Source: Flavobacteriales bacterium UBA7612 (GTDB lineage Bacteria > Bacteroidota > Bacteroidia > Flavobacteriales > Weeksellaceae). From it: a DNA stretch of 64,000 nucleotides. Positions 26,121 to 34,874 of this stretch are shown in pieces (positions within the stretch are counted from its first letter, which is position 1; each line of letters opens with the position of its first letter). Under the pieces are notes generated by a model. The model did not search any database, was not told the origin of the DNA, and saw only the letters and a list, made by a program, of their open reading frames with translations. The stretch is from NCBI GenBank assembly GCA_002484335.1, contig DLJQ01000012.1, positions 104,284 to 168,283 of the forward strand, written 5' to 3'. Made by a program: the position numbers and the translations under genes.

Positions 26121-27488
26121 TTATATGGTCATTCCTATTTCAATCCCTTTAATACGACGATATAATTCTGTAGCATAGTTATCTGTCATTCCAGAAACAT
26201 AATCCAAAATACCCATTACTTTTTGATACTTTGTTCCCTTCTCGTACAAAAATTGTATTGGGACTAATCGTAATGCTTTTCTTTCAAATGTTTTTCTTTC
26301 GCCCTCATCTTTTAATATAGGAGGAATAAATTGTGAAAGCAATTCTGACATTACATTATAACCTGCATTTTCTATTTCTAAAACAGAACGATGATTATAT
26401 ATATTTTCTCGAGAAAAACGTTGAATTTCAGTTAAAACTTTTTTCGTTTCGTTTACTGTCTCATCTTTTATAATATCTAATAAAGCTGTATTAAATTCTC
26501 CTTTGACAATTTTTTCAAAATTTTCTTGATAAACTTCAACAGATTTTTGAGTTAAAAGATTAATTGATTTTGCTCTTAAATAAGCAATTCTATCATTTTT
26601 ATCAGAAATAGATTTTAAATTCAATTTTGTTTTTTCTATCTGTTCAGGGCTCAAAGATTCTACTAAATTCAAAAATAATTTTCTACATTTATCATGATCT
26701 ATAATTCCTAAACGTTGTGAATCCTCAACATCAATTATCGAATAACAAATATCATCTGCTGCTTCTACTAGCCATACAAAAGGATGACGTTTATAGATGA
26801 TTGGAGAATCTTGTTCTAAAATCATATTAGTTTTTTCAGCTATAGTTTTAAATGCATCTTTTTGAGCTTGAAAAAAACCAAATTTTTTACGATGAAGCTG
26901 TGATTTATCTTTTGCAATTGATTCACAAGGATATTTTGCAATTGCTGCTAGCGTAGAATAAGTTAAACGCAATCCTCCTTCGGATTTTCCATTCTGTTGC
27001 TGTGTAAGGATTCGAATTGCATTTGCATTACCTTCAAAATTAATTAAATCTGACCATTCTGCTTCAGTAAAAAAATGTTTTAGCTCAGCTTCATTACGAT
27101 CAAAATAAGATGCTATTGCATCTTCACCTGAATGACCAAAAGCAGGATTTCCGATATCATGACATAAACAAGCTGCAGAAATTACGTCGTGAATACTATA
27201 ATTATAAAAATCATAGGATTTTTCTGATAAATTATAATTTGAAGTGATAAACTTTCCTATTAAATTTCCCATTGATCGACCAACAGATGAAACTTCCAAT
27301 GAATGAGTTAATCTATTGTGTACAAAAACACTTCCAGGCAGAGGGAAAACTTGAGTTTTATTTTGTAATCTACGAAATGCAGATGAAAAAATTATTCTAT
27401 CGTAATCTCTTTGAAATTCAGATCTAGAATCACTTGTATCGTTTGTATTACTCCTCTGATTGGTATATATATGATTTAAGTTATCCAT
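26121..27488 (-). CDS. dgt: Deoxyguanosinetriphosphate triphosphohydrolase (dGTPase)
   Basis: A 455-residue HD-domain enzyme that removes triphosphate from dGTP. Metal ligands are in RLTHSLEVSSVGR (His about 62) and CLCHDIGNPAFGHSGED (HD about 114-115), and the distal Asp in VWLVEAADDICYSIIDVED (about 243). The N-terminal FSSAFRRLQNKTQVF is the usual substrate-binding segment. Length is typical. Intact and transcribed from its own upstream AT-rich region. Confidence 0.92.
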   Translation of the reverse strand: MDNLNHIYTNQRSNTNDTSDSRSEFQRDYDRIIFSSAFRRLQNKTQVFPLPGSVFVHNRLTHSLEVSSVGRSMGNLIGKFITSNYNLSEKSYDFYNYSIHDVISAACLCHDIGNPAFGHSGEDAIASYFDRNEAELKHFFTEAEWSDLINFEGNANAIRILTQQQNGKSEGGLRLTYSTLAAIAKYPCESIAKDKSQLHRKKFGFFQAQKDAFKTIAEKTNMILEQDSPIIYKRHPFVWLVEAADDICYSIIDVEDSQRLGIIDHDKCRKLFLNLVESLSPEQIEKTKLNLKSISDKNDRIAYLRAKSINLLTQKSVEVYQENFEKIVKGEFNTALLDIIKDETVNETKKVLTEIQRFSRENIYNHRSVLEIENAGYNVMSELLSQFIPPILKDEGERKTFERKALRLVPIQFLYEKGTKYQKVMGILDYVSGMTDNYATELYRRIKGIEIGMTI

Positions 27489-27535
27489 AAAATTATTAAA
27501 AAACTAAAATACAAATAATGTTTTTTATTCAAAAA

Positions 27536-27560
27536 AAAGCGAATGATAATCATTCGCTTT
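27536..27560 (-). terminator. Terminator after the lemA-TPM operon
   Basis: AAAGCGAATGA/TCATTCGCTTT stem with three-base loop and a T run on the minus strand, 18 bases past the stop of the Gly-rich TPM gene. Confidence 0.9.
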
Positions 27561-27577
27561 ACTGTATTTTAATTATT

Positions 27578-28363
27578 TTACCAACTTCCTGAAGCTCCTC
27601 CTCCGCCAAAACTTCCGCCGCCGAAGCCACCAAAACCTCCGCCAGAAGAACTTCCTCCGAAACCGCTTCCGCTTCCAAAGATAGAACTGCCTGAATTCAT
27701 TATGATAACATCATCTAAAAATCCTCTTCTTCTACCTCTATTATTCCCTCCATTGTTTCCTCTACCTTTACCAATGATGAAAAATAAAAAGATTAAAAAT
27801 AAAATGACAAAAATTATAGTTCCTATATCTGCTTCAGGTCCATCTTTTTTATCATTTTTATATTTACCAGCAAATGCCTTAAAAATAGTATCTACCCCAG
27901 CATTAATTCCTCCAGCATAATCACCTTCTCTAAAATAAGGAATTATTACATTGTCTATAATAGATTTATTAATCGTAGGTGGTAAATATATTTGGGCACT
28001 ATAGCCAGTTCTTATTGTAATTTTTCTATCTTCAAGACTTAAAACAATAACAACTCCATTATCTTTTCCTTTAGTTCCTACTCCCCAATTTTCTCCTATT
28101 TCATTTGCAAAAGATTCTAGCGGATAACCATCTAATGATTTTACTGTTAGAACCAATATCTGAGTCGATGTAGAATCATCGTAAGCAACTAATTTATTTT
28201 CTAAATCATTTAACTGTTTTGCATCAAAAATCTGAGCATAATCCTGCACTAATCTTTTAGGAGGATTTTTCATATTCACTAATTGCTCTGGTGTTTGGCC
28301 AAATGCAATAAAAATGGAAAATAAAAAAGTTATTATAAAATATCTAGCTGTAGCTAATTTCAT
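27578..28363 (-). CDS. TPM-domain membrane protein with Gly-rich tail
   Basis: A 261-residue protein: signal peptide (ends IAFGQ, about 22), TPM domain (about 30-175, VQDYAQIFDAKQLNDLENKL, GTKGKDNGVVIVLSLEDRKI, IRTGYS), one transmembrane segment (about 181-197) and a Gly/Ser-rich tail ending GGSFGGGGASGSW. TPM proteins act with LemA in envelope maintenance, possibly photosystem II repair-like phosphatase folds; catalysis here is not established. Its start overlaps the upstream TPM gene by 20 bases. Part of lemA-TPM-TPM. Confidence 0.85.
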   Translation of the reverse strand: MKLATARYFIITFLFSIFIAFGQTPEQLVNMKNPPKRLVQDYAQIFDAKQLNDLENKLVAYDDSTSTQILVLTVKSLDGYPLESFANEIGENWGVGTKGKDNGVVIVLSLEDRKITIRTGYSAQIYLPPTINKSIIDNVIIPYFREGDYAGGINAGVDTIFKAFAGKYKNDKKDGPEADIGTIIFVILFLIFLFFIIGKGRGNNGGNNRGRRRGFLDDVIIMNSGSSIFGSGSGFGGSSSGGGFGGFGGGSFGGGGASGSW

Positions 28364-28784
28364 CTGGTAATTCGTTTACATCATCCTCTTGGTAAGGAAA
28401 GTATTTTTTTAAAGCTTTACCTGTTTTTTTTACTCCTTGGCAAAGTCCTTTTACATAATCTTCTTTTCGGAAATATAAAATAACTTCTTCTTTTATTTCG
28501 TCCCAAAAATCATCTGGAGTTACATTATGAATTCCTTCATCTCCAATAATTGTAAAAAAATGATCTGAAGGAGATACATGAAACAAAACACCATTTCGAT
28601 CTTTTGTTTTATGCATTTCTAAGGTTTCAAACACTTCTAAAGCTTTCTGAAAATGATCAGATGAAGATTCGAATTCAATATGAATTCGAATCTCTCCACT
28701 TGTATTTTTCTCAGCTTTTTGAATTGCTTCGATTATTCTATTTTCATCTTTTGAAGAAAGAAACTTATTTTTCTTTTTTCCCAT
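28344..28784 (-). CDS. Second TPM-domain protein
   Basis: A 146-residue soluble TPM protein without signal peptide. The conserved parts are SGEIRIHIEF (about 30), TKDRNGVLFHVSPSDHFFTIIGDEGIH (about 57-83) and the last helix KKTGKALKKYFP. It shares the domain with the following gene but lacks membrane anchoring. It lies 19 bases after lemA and overlaps the next gene by 20 bases, the usual Bacteroidota arrangement. Confidence 0.88.
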   Translation of the reverse strand: MGKKKNKFLSSKDENRIIEAIQKAEKNTSGEIRIHIEFESSSDHFQKALEVFETLEMHKTKDRNGVLFHVSPSDHFFTIIGDEGIHNVTPDDFWDEIKEEVILYFRKEDYVKGLCQGVKKTGKALKKYFPYQEDDVNELPDEISYS

Positions 28785-28803
28785 ACTGATGATTTTATTC
28801 TTA

Positions 28804-29406
28804 TTAAAATTCTACTTTCGGAGCATTTTCAGTTCCTGCAGCAGCTTTAAAATAACCTTTTTTAGCGGCTCCCGTAAAACCAGCAATTAAACTATTAGGA
28901 AAAGTAACAATCATAGAATTGTATTTTTCAGCTTCATCATTATATTTTTTTCTTTCAAACAAAACTTCTTGTTCAATACTTGACAATTCAGCTTGTAAAG
29001 AAGTAAAATTTTGATTGAATTTAATATCTGGATATTTTTCTACTGAAACTAATAATCTACTTAATGTAGATCCTAATTGATCTTGTGCAGCTTGGAATTT
29101 TGCAATATTTTCATCTGTTAATTGAGATGCATCGTCAATTTTAATTTGATTTGAAGTTGCTTTAGCTCGAGCATCAATAACAGCTGTTAATGTTTCTTTT
29201 TCCATATTAGCAGCTCCTTTTACAGTATTTACTAAATTAGGAACTAAATCTGATCTTTTTTGATATGTATTTTCTACATTTGACCATTGTTTTTGCACAG
29301 CTTGATCCGTTGTTTTAATTGAATTAGATATTCCAATTCCCCAAAAAACTATTCCCGCTAAAATTAGAAGTATTATACCTCCAAAAAGACAACCTTTGTT
29401 TTTCAT
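28804..29406 (-). CDS. LemA family protein
   Basis: A 200-residue membrane-anchored helical protein: a transmembrane segment at about residues 7-26, then the four-helix LemA domain with WSNVENTYQKRSDLVPNLVN (about 41-60), KETLTAVIDARAKAT (about 70) and the NFTSLQAELSSIEQ stretch (about 127). Function is in envelope stress and is poorly defined. First gene of a three-gene operon; a -7 box lies at 29459-29452. Confidence 0.92.
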   Translation of the reverse strand: MKNKGCLFGGIILLILAGIVFWGIGISNSIKTTDQAVQKQWSNVENTYQKRSDLVPNLVNTVKGAANMEKETLTAVIDARAKATSNQIKIDDASQLTDENIAKFQAAQDQLGSTLSRLLVSVEKYPDIKFNQNFTSLQAELSSIEQEVLFERKKYNDEAEKYNSMIVTFPNSLIAGFTGAAKKGYFKAAAGTENAPKVEF

Positions 29407-29451
29407 AGTAGTTTATTTTATAAAAATAATTAATTTAAAAATATATATTAA

Positions 29452-29459
29452 CAAAAATA
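29452..29459 (-). promoter_or_regulatory. -7 box (TATTTTTG) for lemA operon
   Basis: Matches TAnnTTTG on the minus strand 46 bases before the lemA start. No good -33 box is visible. Confidence 0.45.
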
Positions 29460-29500
29460 ACGCCGAGTTAAAAAACATACTCGACAAGATTATTTTTATT

Positions 29501-29968
29501 TTAATTTAATAATGTTTTAGCCCAACTATCTTCAAGTGGTACTAACCAGTTTTGTTTAAAATCTTTTAAACTAGAAATTCCATTATTAAAAACATTTACA
29601 TTTTTTATAGCTCCTTCTTTTACCTTTTGTTTAAAAGTAGGTAATTTTTCAATTAATATCTTCTCATTGGTTTCATAAGAAACTAACATTCTATTTAATA
29701 AATCTAAAGAATAGTCAGCGTCAATTTCTCTTACTAATTTAGTTAATTTATCTATTGAACATCCACTAGCAGCTGCTTGATTTTCATCAACTGCAACAAC
29801 TATAAACTGATCATATGGTAAATCAAATCCAGCTAAAAGTTCAGCTCCATGAGCATTCCAATCTCCTATAAAATTATTTAATTTATTCGTTATATTTTCT
29901 TTTTCTTCTACTGAAAATTTACGATTTGCTTGAAAAATCCAAATTCTAGAATCATCTGATAAATTCAT
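29501..29968 (-). CDS. Conserved Bacteroidota protein, unknown function
   Basis: A 155-residue cytosolic protein. RIWIFQANRKFSVEEKENI, FIGDWNAHGAELLAGFDLPY and AASGCSIDKLTKLVREIDADY mark a conserved family in Bacteroidota that is often named ABC transporter ATPase; there is no Walker A, Walker B or signature motif here, so that name is not justified. The Cys in SGCSID and Trp/His in DWNAHG are the most suggestive conserved residues. Transcribed alone. Confidence 0.75.
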   Translation of the reverse strand: MNLSDDSRIWIFQANRKFSVEEKENITNKLNNFIGDWNAHGAELLAGFDLPYDQFIVVAVDENQAAASGCSIDKLTKLVREIDADYSLDLLNRMLVSYETNEKILIEKLPTFKQKVKEGAIKNVNVFNNGISSLKDFKQNWLVPLEDSWAKTLLN

Positions 29969-29993
29969 TTCTTAAATTTTTTATCTCTTTATC

Positions 29994-30001
29994 CAAATAT
30001 A
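29994..30001 (-). promoter_or_regulatory. -7 box (TATATTTG)
   Basis: TAnnTTTG on the minus strand, 26 bases before the start of the gene at 29501-29968. Confidence 0.5.
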
Positions 30002-30033
30002 CAAAATATATTCATGAGATTTAATAAACAAAA

Positions 30034-30058
30034 AAAGAGATCGATTACCGACCTCTTT
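30034..30058 (-). terminator. Terminator after the cold-shock gene
   Basis: AAAGAGATCG and CGACCTCTTT pair with one mismatch around a five-base loop; a T run follows on the minus strand. Confidence 0.7.
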
Positions 30059-30083
30059 CTTTTAATAAAAACTATGAATAAAA

Positions 30084-30275
30084 CTATATTCTTTTTACGT
30101 TAACGGCCATAAGACCTTTTTTACCTTTTTCTAAATCAAAAGTAACTTTATCATTTTCTTGGATATTATCAATTAATCCTGAAACGTGTACGAAAACATC
30201 TTCCCCACCGTTAGCATCAGAAATGAAACCAAAACCTTTTGATTCATTAAAGAATTTTACAATTCCTTCTTGCAT
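30084..30275 (-). CDS. Cold-shock protein (CspA family)
   Basis: A 63-residue single cold-shock domain. RNP-1 is KGFGFISD (residues 13-20) and RNP-2 is VFVHVSG (about 27-33), both complete, so it should bind single-stranded RNA or DNA as a chaperone. It starts 19 bases after the longer cold-shock-domain gene, so both share one transcript and probably one long leader. Confidence 0.95.
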   Translation of the reverse strand: MQEGIVKFFNESKGFGFISDANGGEDVFVHVSGLIDNIQENDKVTFDLEKGKKGLMAVNVKRI

Positions 30276-30294
30276 TTGTATATATTTAATTAAA

Positions 30295-30714
30295 TTATTT
30301 TTTAACTATTTGTGTTGCTCTAAAACCTTTTTCGCTAATAGCTTTCTTAAACTCCACTTTATCACCAACTTTTAATAATTCTCTTGATTCTTTAAAATGG
30401 AAAAATATTTTATCATTAGAATTTAATACTTTTATAAATCCAAATCCTTTTGAATCGTTATAATTATCAACAATACCACTTATGAAAACTTCTTTATCTG
30501 AATTAGTTTCTAATTTTAATAAATCTTCTTCTTTATTCTGTAAATGAGGAGGCACATCTGTAAAATTACCTAGGACATCAACATAAACAATCATTTCTTC
30601 TAATGATTTACCTTTATTATTGTTTTCTTTACGATTCTCTCTTTTACTTAATTTTTCTAATCTTTTTAGAGCTTTCTTTTTATTTTTTTCTTTTTTAGAT
30701 GTTGAATCTGCCAT
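30295..30714 (-). CDS. Cold-shock-domain protein with basic N-terminal extension
   Basis: A 139-residue protein. Residues 1-35 are extremely Lys/Arg-rich and probably form a coiled RNA-binding tail; residues about 40-60 hold the VYVDVLGNFTDVPPHLQ stretch typical of this Bacteroidota family; residues about 75-138 form a cold-shock domain with SKGFGFIKV (RNP-1) and KIFFHFKES (RNP-2, with Phe for the usual Val). It probably binds RNA on the ribosome or during cold shock. First gene of the pair with the short Csp. Confidence 0.85.
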   Translation of the reverse strand: MADSTSKKEKNKKKALKRLEKLSKRENRKENNNKGKSLEEMIVYVDVLGNFTDVPPHLQNKEEDLLKLETNSDKEVFISGIVDNYNDSKGFGFIKVLNSNDKIFFHFKESRELLKVGDKVEFKKAISEKGFRATQIVKK

Positions 30715-31101
30715 AAATGGATATAAATATTTTGTTCAACTTTTTTATAAGTTGATTATTAAATGTATTGAATTATACAGAGAAAAAATGAAATTTAAAT
30801 TCTAAATAAAATTGTATAAAAAATTAATATATTTATTATTTAGAAGTACAGAAATTAATGAAATGAGTTGACTTTTGTCAAAAAATAAATTAAAAAAAGT
30901 AAATTTTGGAATAGATTTTATTCCTAGTAAATTTCAAGATAAATCTTGTCTCTAATATTTTACAAAGGTATAACTTATAATTGTAATAGCCTATTTTTAA
31001 TTACAATATCTCTTAATTCATAATTATTTTGTGATAATAATGTAAAAATATAGATATAAAAAGCACAAAAATTAAACTATAGACTAAATAATTCTTTAAA
31101 A
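30715..31101. other. Long AT-rich leader of the cold-shock genes
   Basis: No coding frame is supported. On the minus strand a TACCTTTG -7 box (30970-30963) implies a transcript with a leader of about 240 bases before the start at 30714. The leader has small hairpins: CAACTT/AAGTTG (30738-30755) and TTGAC/GTCAA further upstream. Long leaders are common in cold-shock mRNAs, where they fold differently with temperature; that role is inference here. Confidence 0.45.
30963..30970 (-). promoter_or_regulatory. -7 box (TACCTTTG) for cold-shock transcript
   Basis: Exact TAnnTTTG on the minus strand. The start codon at 30714 is far downstream, which gives the long leader described for this region. Confidence 0.4.
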
Positions 31102-31135
31102 CAATAAAGTCATCTCATTTGAGATGACTTTATTG
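31102..31135. terminator. Terminator after the CCG-domain gene
   Basis: Sixteen-base perfect arms starting CAATAAAGTCATCTCA, two-base loop centre, A/T-rich flanks. It lies 25 bases past the stop of the gene at 31161 and marks the end of the amidase-to-CCG run. Confidence 0.9.
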
Positions 31136-31160
31136 TTTTTTATATAATAGAAAAGATTAT

Positions 31161-31952
31161 TTATAGATCTTTTGCTTCCATTATAAGCTCTGCTAAATCT
31201 TTAACGACTACAGAAGATTCTTTTTCGAAATGTTTTACACCATCAGTCATCATTGTATTACAGAATGGACAACCTGTAGCTATAATATTAGGTTCTTTTT
31301 CTAAAGCTTCTTCAGTTCTTTCAATATTAATATCTATATTTCCTTTTTCTGATTCCTTGAACATTTGAGCTCCTCCTGCACCACAACATAACCCTCTTGT
31401 TTTGCAACGTTTCATCTCTACAAGTTCAGCATCAAGTTTTTCTATCAATATTCTAGGAGCTTCATATACATTATTTCCTCGACCAAGGTAACAAGGATCT
31501 TGGAATGTAATTTTCTTACCCTTAAACGTTTCAGAACCTTCTAATTTTAATTTACCTTCATTAATTAATTGTTGTAAAAATTGAGAATGATGTAAAACCT
31601 CATAATTTCCTCCTAAATTAGGATACTCATTTTTTAATGTATTAAAACAATGTGGGCAAGTTGTTACAATCTTTTTAACCTCATATGCATTTAATACCTC
31701 TATATTCATCATTGCTTGCATTTGAAAAACAAATTCATTTCCTGCTCTTTTAGCAGGATCACCAGTACAAGATTCTTCTGTACCGAGAACTGCAAATTCA
31801 AGTCCGATGTTATTTAATATTTTTACAAATGCTCGTGTTATTTTTTTGGCTCTATCATCAAAACTACCAGCACAGCCAACCCAGAATAAAATTTCTGGTT
31901 GTAAGCCCTCTGCCATATATTGAGCCATTGTTTTTACTGTAATACTTGCCAT
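31161..31952 (-). CDS. CCG-domain (Fe-S)-binding protein, LutA/GlpC/HdrB-like
   Basis: A 263-residue cytosolic protein with two cysteine-rich CCG domains. The first shows GCAGSFDDRAKK (about 27) and CPHCFNTLKNEYPNLGG (about 99); the second LGRGNNVYEAPR, CCGAGGAQMFKE (about 189) and TGCPFCNTMMTDG (about 228). Such domains bind unusual Fe-S clusters in heterodisulfide reductase, LutA and GlpC. It presumably forms the oxidoreductase partner of the membrane Fe-S protein at 32492-33820, with a HAD-like gene between them. Electron donor and acceptor unknown. Confidence 0.85.
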   Translation of the reverse strand: MASITVKTMAQYMAEGLQPEILFWVGCAGSFDDRAKKITRAFVKILNNIGLEFAVLGTEESCTGDPAKRAGNEFVFQMQAMMNIEVLNAYEVKKIVTTCPHCFNTLKNEYPNLGGNYEVLHHSQFLQQLINEGKLKLEGSETFKGKKITFQDPCYLGRGNNVYEAPRILIEKLDAELVEMKRCKTRGLCCGAGGAQMFKESEKGNIDINIERTEEALEKEPNIIATGCPFCNTMMTDGVKHFEKESSVVVKDLAELIMEAKDL

Positions 31953-31993
31953 TTTTTTGTCGTCTTTGTGATTTTTTTGATTAATGTTTTTGA

Positions 31994-32422
31994 TTAATGT
32001 TTACCATCATCAAAAACTTGAATAGAAACATTTTTTTCAACTAAATCTGTAAATTTACCATTATATCTAGTTGCTTTAACCAAATGATTATCTATCCAAT
32101 GGTAATTACCTCCTCTAGGTTTATTCATCAAAAGTCCATGGTATTTAAATCCATGTTTTTTTAACCAAGTTTCCGTGTAATCTCTATGCTCCTCTAAACG
32201 AGAAGTAAAAAATGTTATAATATGTCCTTCATCAAACCATTTATTTAATGTAACTAATGCATCTGGATAAACTTCAGCTGTTAACATTCTCTCTGGTTCT
32301 TCGTTTGGAATATCATCACAAATTGTCCCGTCAATATCTATTAAATAATTTTTTATATGCTCAGGTAAAATTGGACTTACTTTCTCTCCATTTTCAATTT
32401 TTTCTTCTAAAATGTTTTTCAT
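31994..32422 (-). CDS. HAD-superfamily-like protein
   Basis: A 142-residue protein with HAD motif I as DIDGTICDD (about residues 28-36) and motif II FFTSR (about 70). The remainder (PRGGNYHWIDNHLVKATRYNGKF) is shared by a Bacteroidota family variously named phosphoheptose isomerase or LNS2-like, names not supported here. Motif III and IV Asp pairs are weak. A phosphatase on a small phosphorylated metabolite is plausible. It sits between two Fe-S protein genes, 41 and 69 bases away. Confidence 0.7.
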   Translation of the reverse strand: MKNILEEKIENGEKVSPILPEHIKNYLIDIDGTICDDIPNEEPERMLTAEVYPDALVTLNKWFDEGHIITFFTSRLEEHRDYTETWLKKHGFKYHGLLMNKPRGGNYHWIDNHLVKATRYNGKFTDLVEKNVSIQVFDDGKH

Positions 32423-32491
32423 GTTACGTGTTGTTTTGTGTATTTATTGTTTGTTTTGTAAATTAATAGTTAATGAAAATGGAATTATTTT

Positions 32492-33820
32492 TTAATCGTT
32501 TGCCCAATTTAATCGATCCGCATTATTAAATTGCCATGGTGCACCGTTATTTTCTACATTAGACATCATCATGTTTAATTCTTGTGGAGCTGCAGATTGT
32601 TCCATAACAAGATATCTTCGCAAATCTATAATAATAGATAAAGGATCTATATTTATTGGACATGCTTGTGTACAAGCATTACACGAAGTACAAGCCCATA
32701 ATTCTTCTGGTGTTATATAGTCGTTAACTAATGTTTTTCCATCATCCACATATTTACCATTAAGATCTATATTCTTACTTATTGTTTCAAGACGATCTCT
32801 AGTATCCATCATTATTTTACGAGGTGATAACTTTTTACCAGTTATATTAGCAGGACATTCAGATGAACAACGACCACACTCTGTACATGTATATGCGTTT
32901 AATAATTGAATTTGATTAAGGTCAAAAACATCTTTTGCTCCAAATGTTTCAGCTTCTCCTTGTGGTTCAGTTGGAGTTGCATAAGGATCTGCATTGGGAT
33001 CCATCATCATTTTAACCTCATCAGTTACAGATTTTAAATTATTAAACTCTGCCTTAGGTTCTAGTTTAGAAAACCAAGTATTTGGAAAAGCTAATATAAT
33101 ATGTAAATGTTTTGAGTAATATAAATAATTTAAAAAAAAGAAAATCCCTATAATATGAAACCACCAGGCTGTTCTTTCTACAATATAAATAAATGTTGTA
33201 TCATTAAATTGACGAATAACTGGCGCTGTTAGCCAAGATGAAATAGGAAAAGAACCTGCATGTGTATAATGTGGTACATTCATTTGTTGAAGTACTTGAT
33301 CTGCTCCATTCATAGTAAATAAAGCCATCATAAAAGCTACTTCCATGTACAAAATATAATTTGCATCTTCCTTCGGCCAACCTTTCATTTCAGGCTTCCA
33401 GAATCTTGCAATTTTGACTATATTTCTTCTACACCAAAATACAATACAAGAAATCATAACTAAAAATGCTAAGATTTCGAAAAACCCTATCATTAAGTTA
33501 TAAAAACTCCCTAAAAAACTTAAAACTCGATGAGTTCCAAAAACTCCGTCGATTAGAATCTCTAGAACTTCTACATTAATTAAAACAAATCCTACATAGA
33601 CAAAACTATGTAAAATAGCAGGAATTGGCCTCACTCCCATTTTACCTTGTCCTAATGCAACTCGAATCATTGTTTTCCATCTTTCTTTCGGATGGTCAAA
33701 ACGTGTAATTTCTTTTCCTAGTTTTATATTCCGTATTAATTTTTTTACGTTTTTAGTAAAAAACCAAATACTTCCTATCATTAATAAGAGAAAAATTAAA
33801 TTTGGAATGTACTTAATCAT
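32492..33820 (-). CDS. Membrane (Fe-S) protein, HdrC/NarI-like
   Basis: A 442-residue protein. The N-terminal half has about five transmembrane helices (4-22, about 65-85, about 102-128, about 150-170, about 215-235) like a respiratory cytochrome b subunit. The C-terminal half has two 4Fe-4S motifs, CTECGRCSSECP (about 311) and CTSCNACTQACP (about 376). It resembles membrane ferredoxin-like subunits that pass electrons between the quinone pool and CCG-domain proteins, here the gene at 31161-31952. No flavin subunit is nearby. Confidence 0.85.
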   Translation of the reverse strand: MIKYIPNLIFLLLMIGSIWFFTKNVKKLIRNIKLGKEITRFDHPKERWKTMIRVALGQGKMGVRPIPAILHSFVYVGFVLINVEVLEILIDGVFGTHRVLSFLGSFYNLMIGFFEILAFLVMISCIVFWCRRNIVKIARFWKPEMKGWPKEDANYILYMEVAFMMALFTMNGADQVLQQMNVPHYTHAGSFPISSWLTAPVIRQFNDTTFIYIVERTAWWFHIIGIFFFLNYLYYSKHLHIILAFPNTWFSKLEPKAEFNNLKSVTDEVKMMMDPNADPYATPTEPQGEAETFGAKDVFDLNQIQLLNAYTCTECGRCSSECPANITGKKLSPRKIMMDTRDRLETISKNIDLNGKYVDDGKTLVNDYITPEELWACTSCNACTQACPINIDPLSIIIDLRRYLVMEQSAAPQELNMMMSNVENNGAPWQFNNADRLNWAND

Positions 33821-33860
33821 TATTTATATCTTTTTGTGGTTTTGATATTTATAAAATTAA

Positions 33861-34814
33861 CTATGGCTGTATAGGTTGTTTTTTTCCAAATACTGATATA
33901 TTAACATATCTACTTGGATTCTTTTTTAAATCCTCAACCAAAGAATTCATATTCTTAATAGTTGCTTCTAATTCATTAGCAATTCCATCGTCTTTTGCTA
34001 ATTTACCTAGAGAACCTTTTCCATTATTAACATCTTCTAAAAGTCCATTTAAATTCTTAGATACATTCTCAAAATTTTTAATTACTTGATCTAATTGTAA
34101 TTCATTTAATTTATCAGCAGTTTGACCAAATTTTTCTACAGTAGATTTTGCAGAAGTTAATGTAGCTGATAAAGTTTTTTGATTTGAAGCAATTAAATTA
34201 TTTGCACTGTTTGAAGTTGCTGTTAATGATTGTGCTGTTTTATCAAATGATGCTACAGTATTATTTAGATTTTTTAGCATTGCTTTTACATCTTGCTGTG
34301 CATCTTTATCTAAAATATTATTCACACCTTGTAAAGTATGATTAAAACTAACTAAAACACTATCTAGCTTTGTTTGTGTTGGAGATAATTGCTTTGTAAG
34401 ACCATCCATCATTCCTCCAGCAACACGACCTTCAAGATAATCACCGCTTTTAGCAATATCTGGCCCATAGTCTAATAATAATCGTACTTCAGGCCCAGAC
34501 ATAATACCTGGTTCATAAATTTCTGCTATTGTCTTTTTAGAAAATTGTATATCTTTATCAATAGATAATACTACATCAAAATAAATTGGTTTTGCATCAT
34601 CTACAATTTTAATTTCTTTTACTTGTCCAACTCTTAAACCATTTATAGAAACAGGTTTTGACGGAGCTAATCCCTTAACATTTTCAAACTTAACGATAAA
34701 TAATCGTCCTGATGAAAAGATATTTTGTCCTTTCAAAAAATTAAACAACATAAAAAAACCTATTAAGGTTACAATCGTTACAATTCCTATTTTGAATTCT
34801 TTAGATAACTTCAC
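33861..34814 (-). CDS. MlaD/MCE family protein
   Basis: A 317-residue protein with an N-terminal transmembrane anchor (about 8-25) and a MCE/MlaD domain (about 37-115: FENVKGLAPSKPVSINGLRVG). The rest is a long helical stretch with Asn/Lys-rich heptads (LNNTVASFDKTAQSLTATSN). MCE proteins bind lipids in the periplasm and serve phospholipid transport between membranes; MlaE/MlaF partners are not in the window. It follows the amidase by 60 bases and probably shares its transcript. Confidence 0.88.
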   Translation of the reverse strand: MKLSKEFKIGIVTIVTLIGFFMLFNFLKGQNIFSSGRLFIVKFENVKGLAPSKPVSINGLRVGQVKEIKIVDDAKPIYFDVVLSIDKDIQFSKKTIAEIYEPGIMSGPEVRLLLDYGPDIAKSGDYLEGRVAGGMMDGLTKQLSPTQTKLDSVLVSFNHTLQGVNNILDKDAQQDVKAMLKNLNNTVASFDKTAQSLTATSNSANNLIASNQKTLSATLTSAKSTVEKFGQTADKLNELQLDQVIKNFENVSKNLNGLLEDVNNGKGSLGKLAKDDGIANELEATIKNMNSLVEDLKKNPSRYVNISVFGKKQPIQP

Positions 34815-34874
34815 TATTTTTTATTTTATACAAAATTAAAATTTAATTTCTAAAGAAACATCTTTTATTCATTA

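Noticed and set aside
29501..29968. ABC transporter ATPase label often given to this family
   Set aside because: No Walker A, Walker B or signature motif can be found in the 155 residues.
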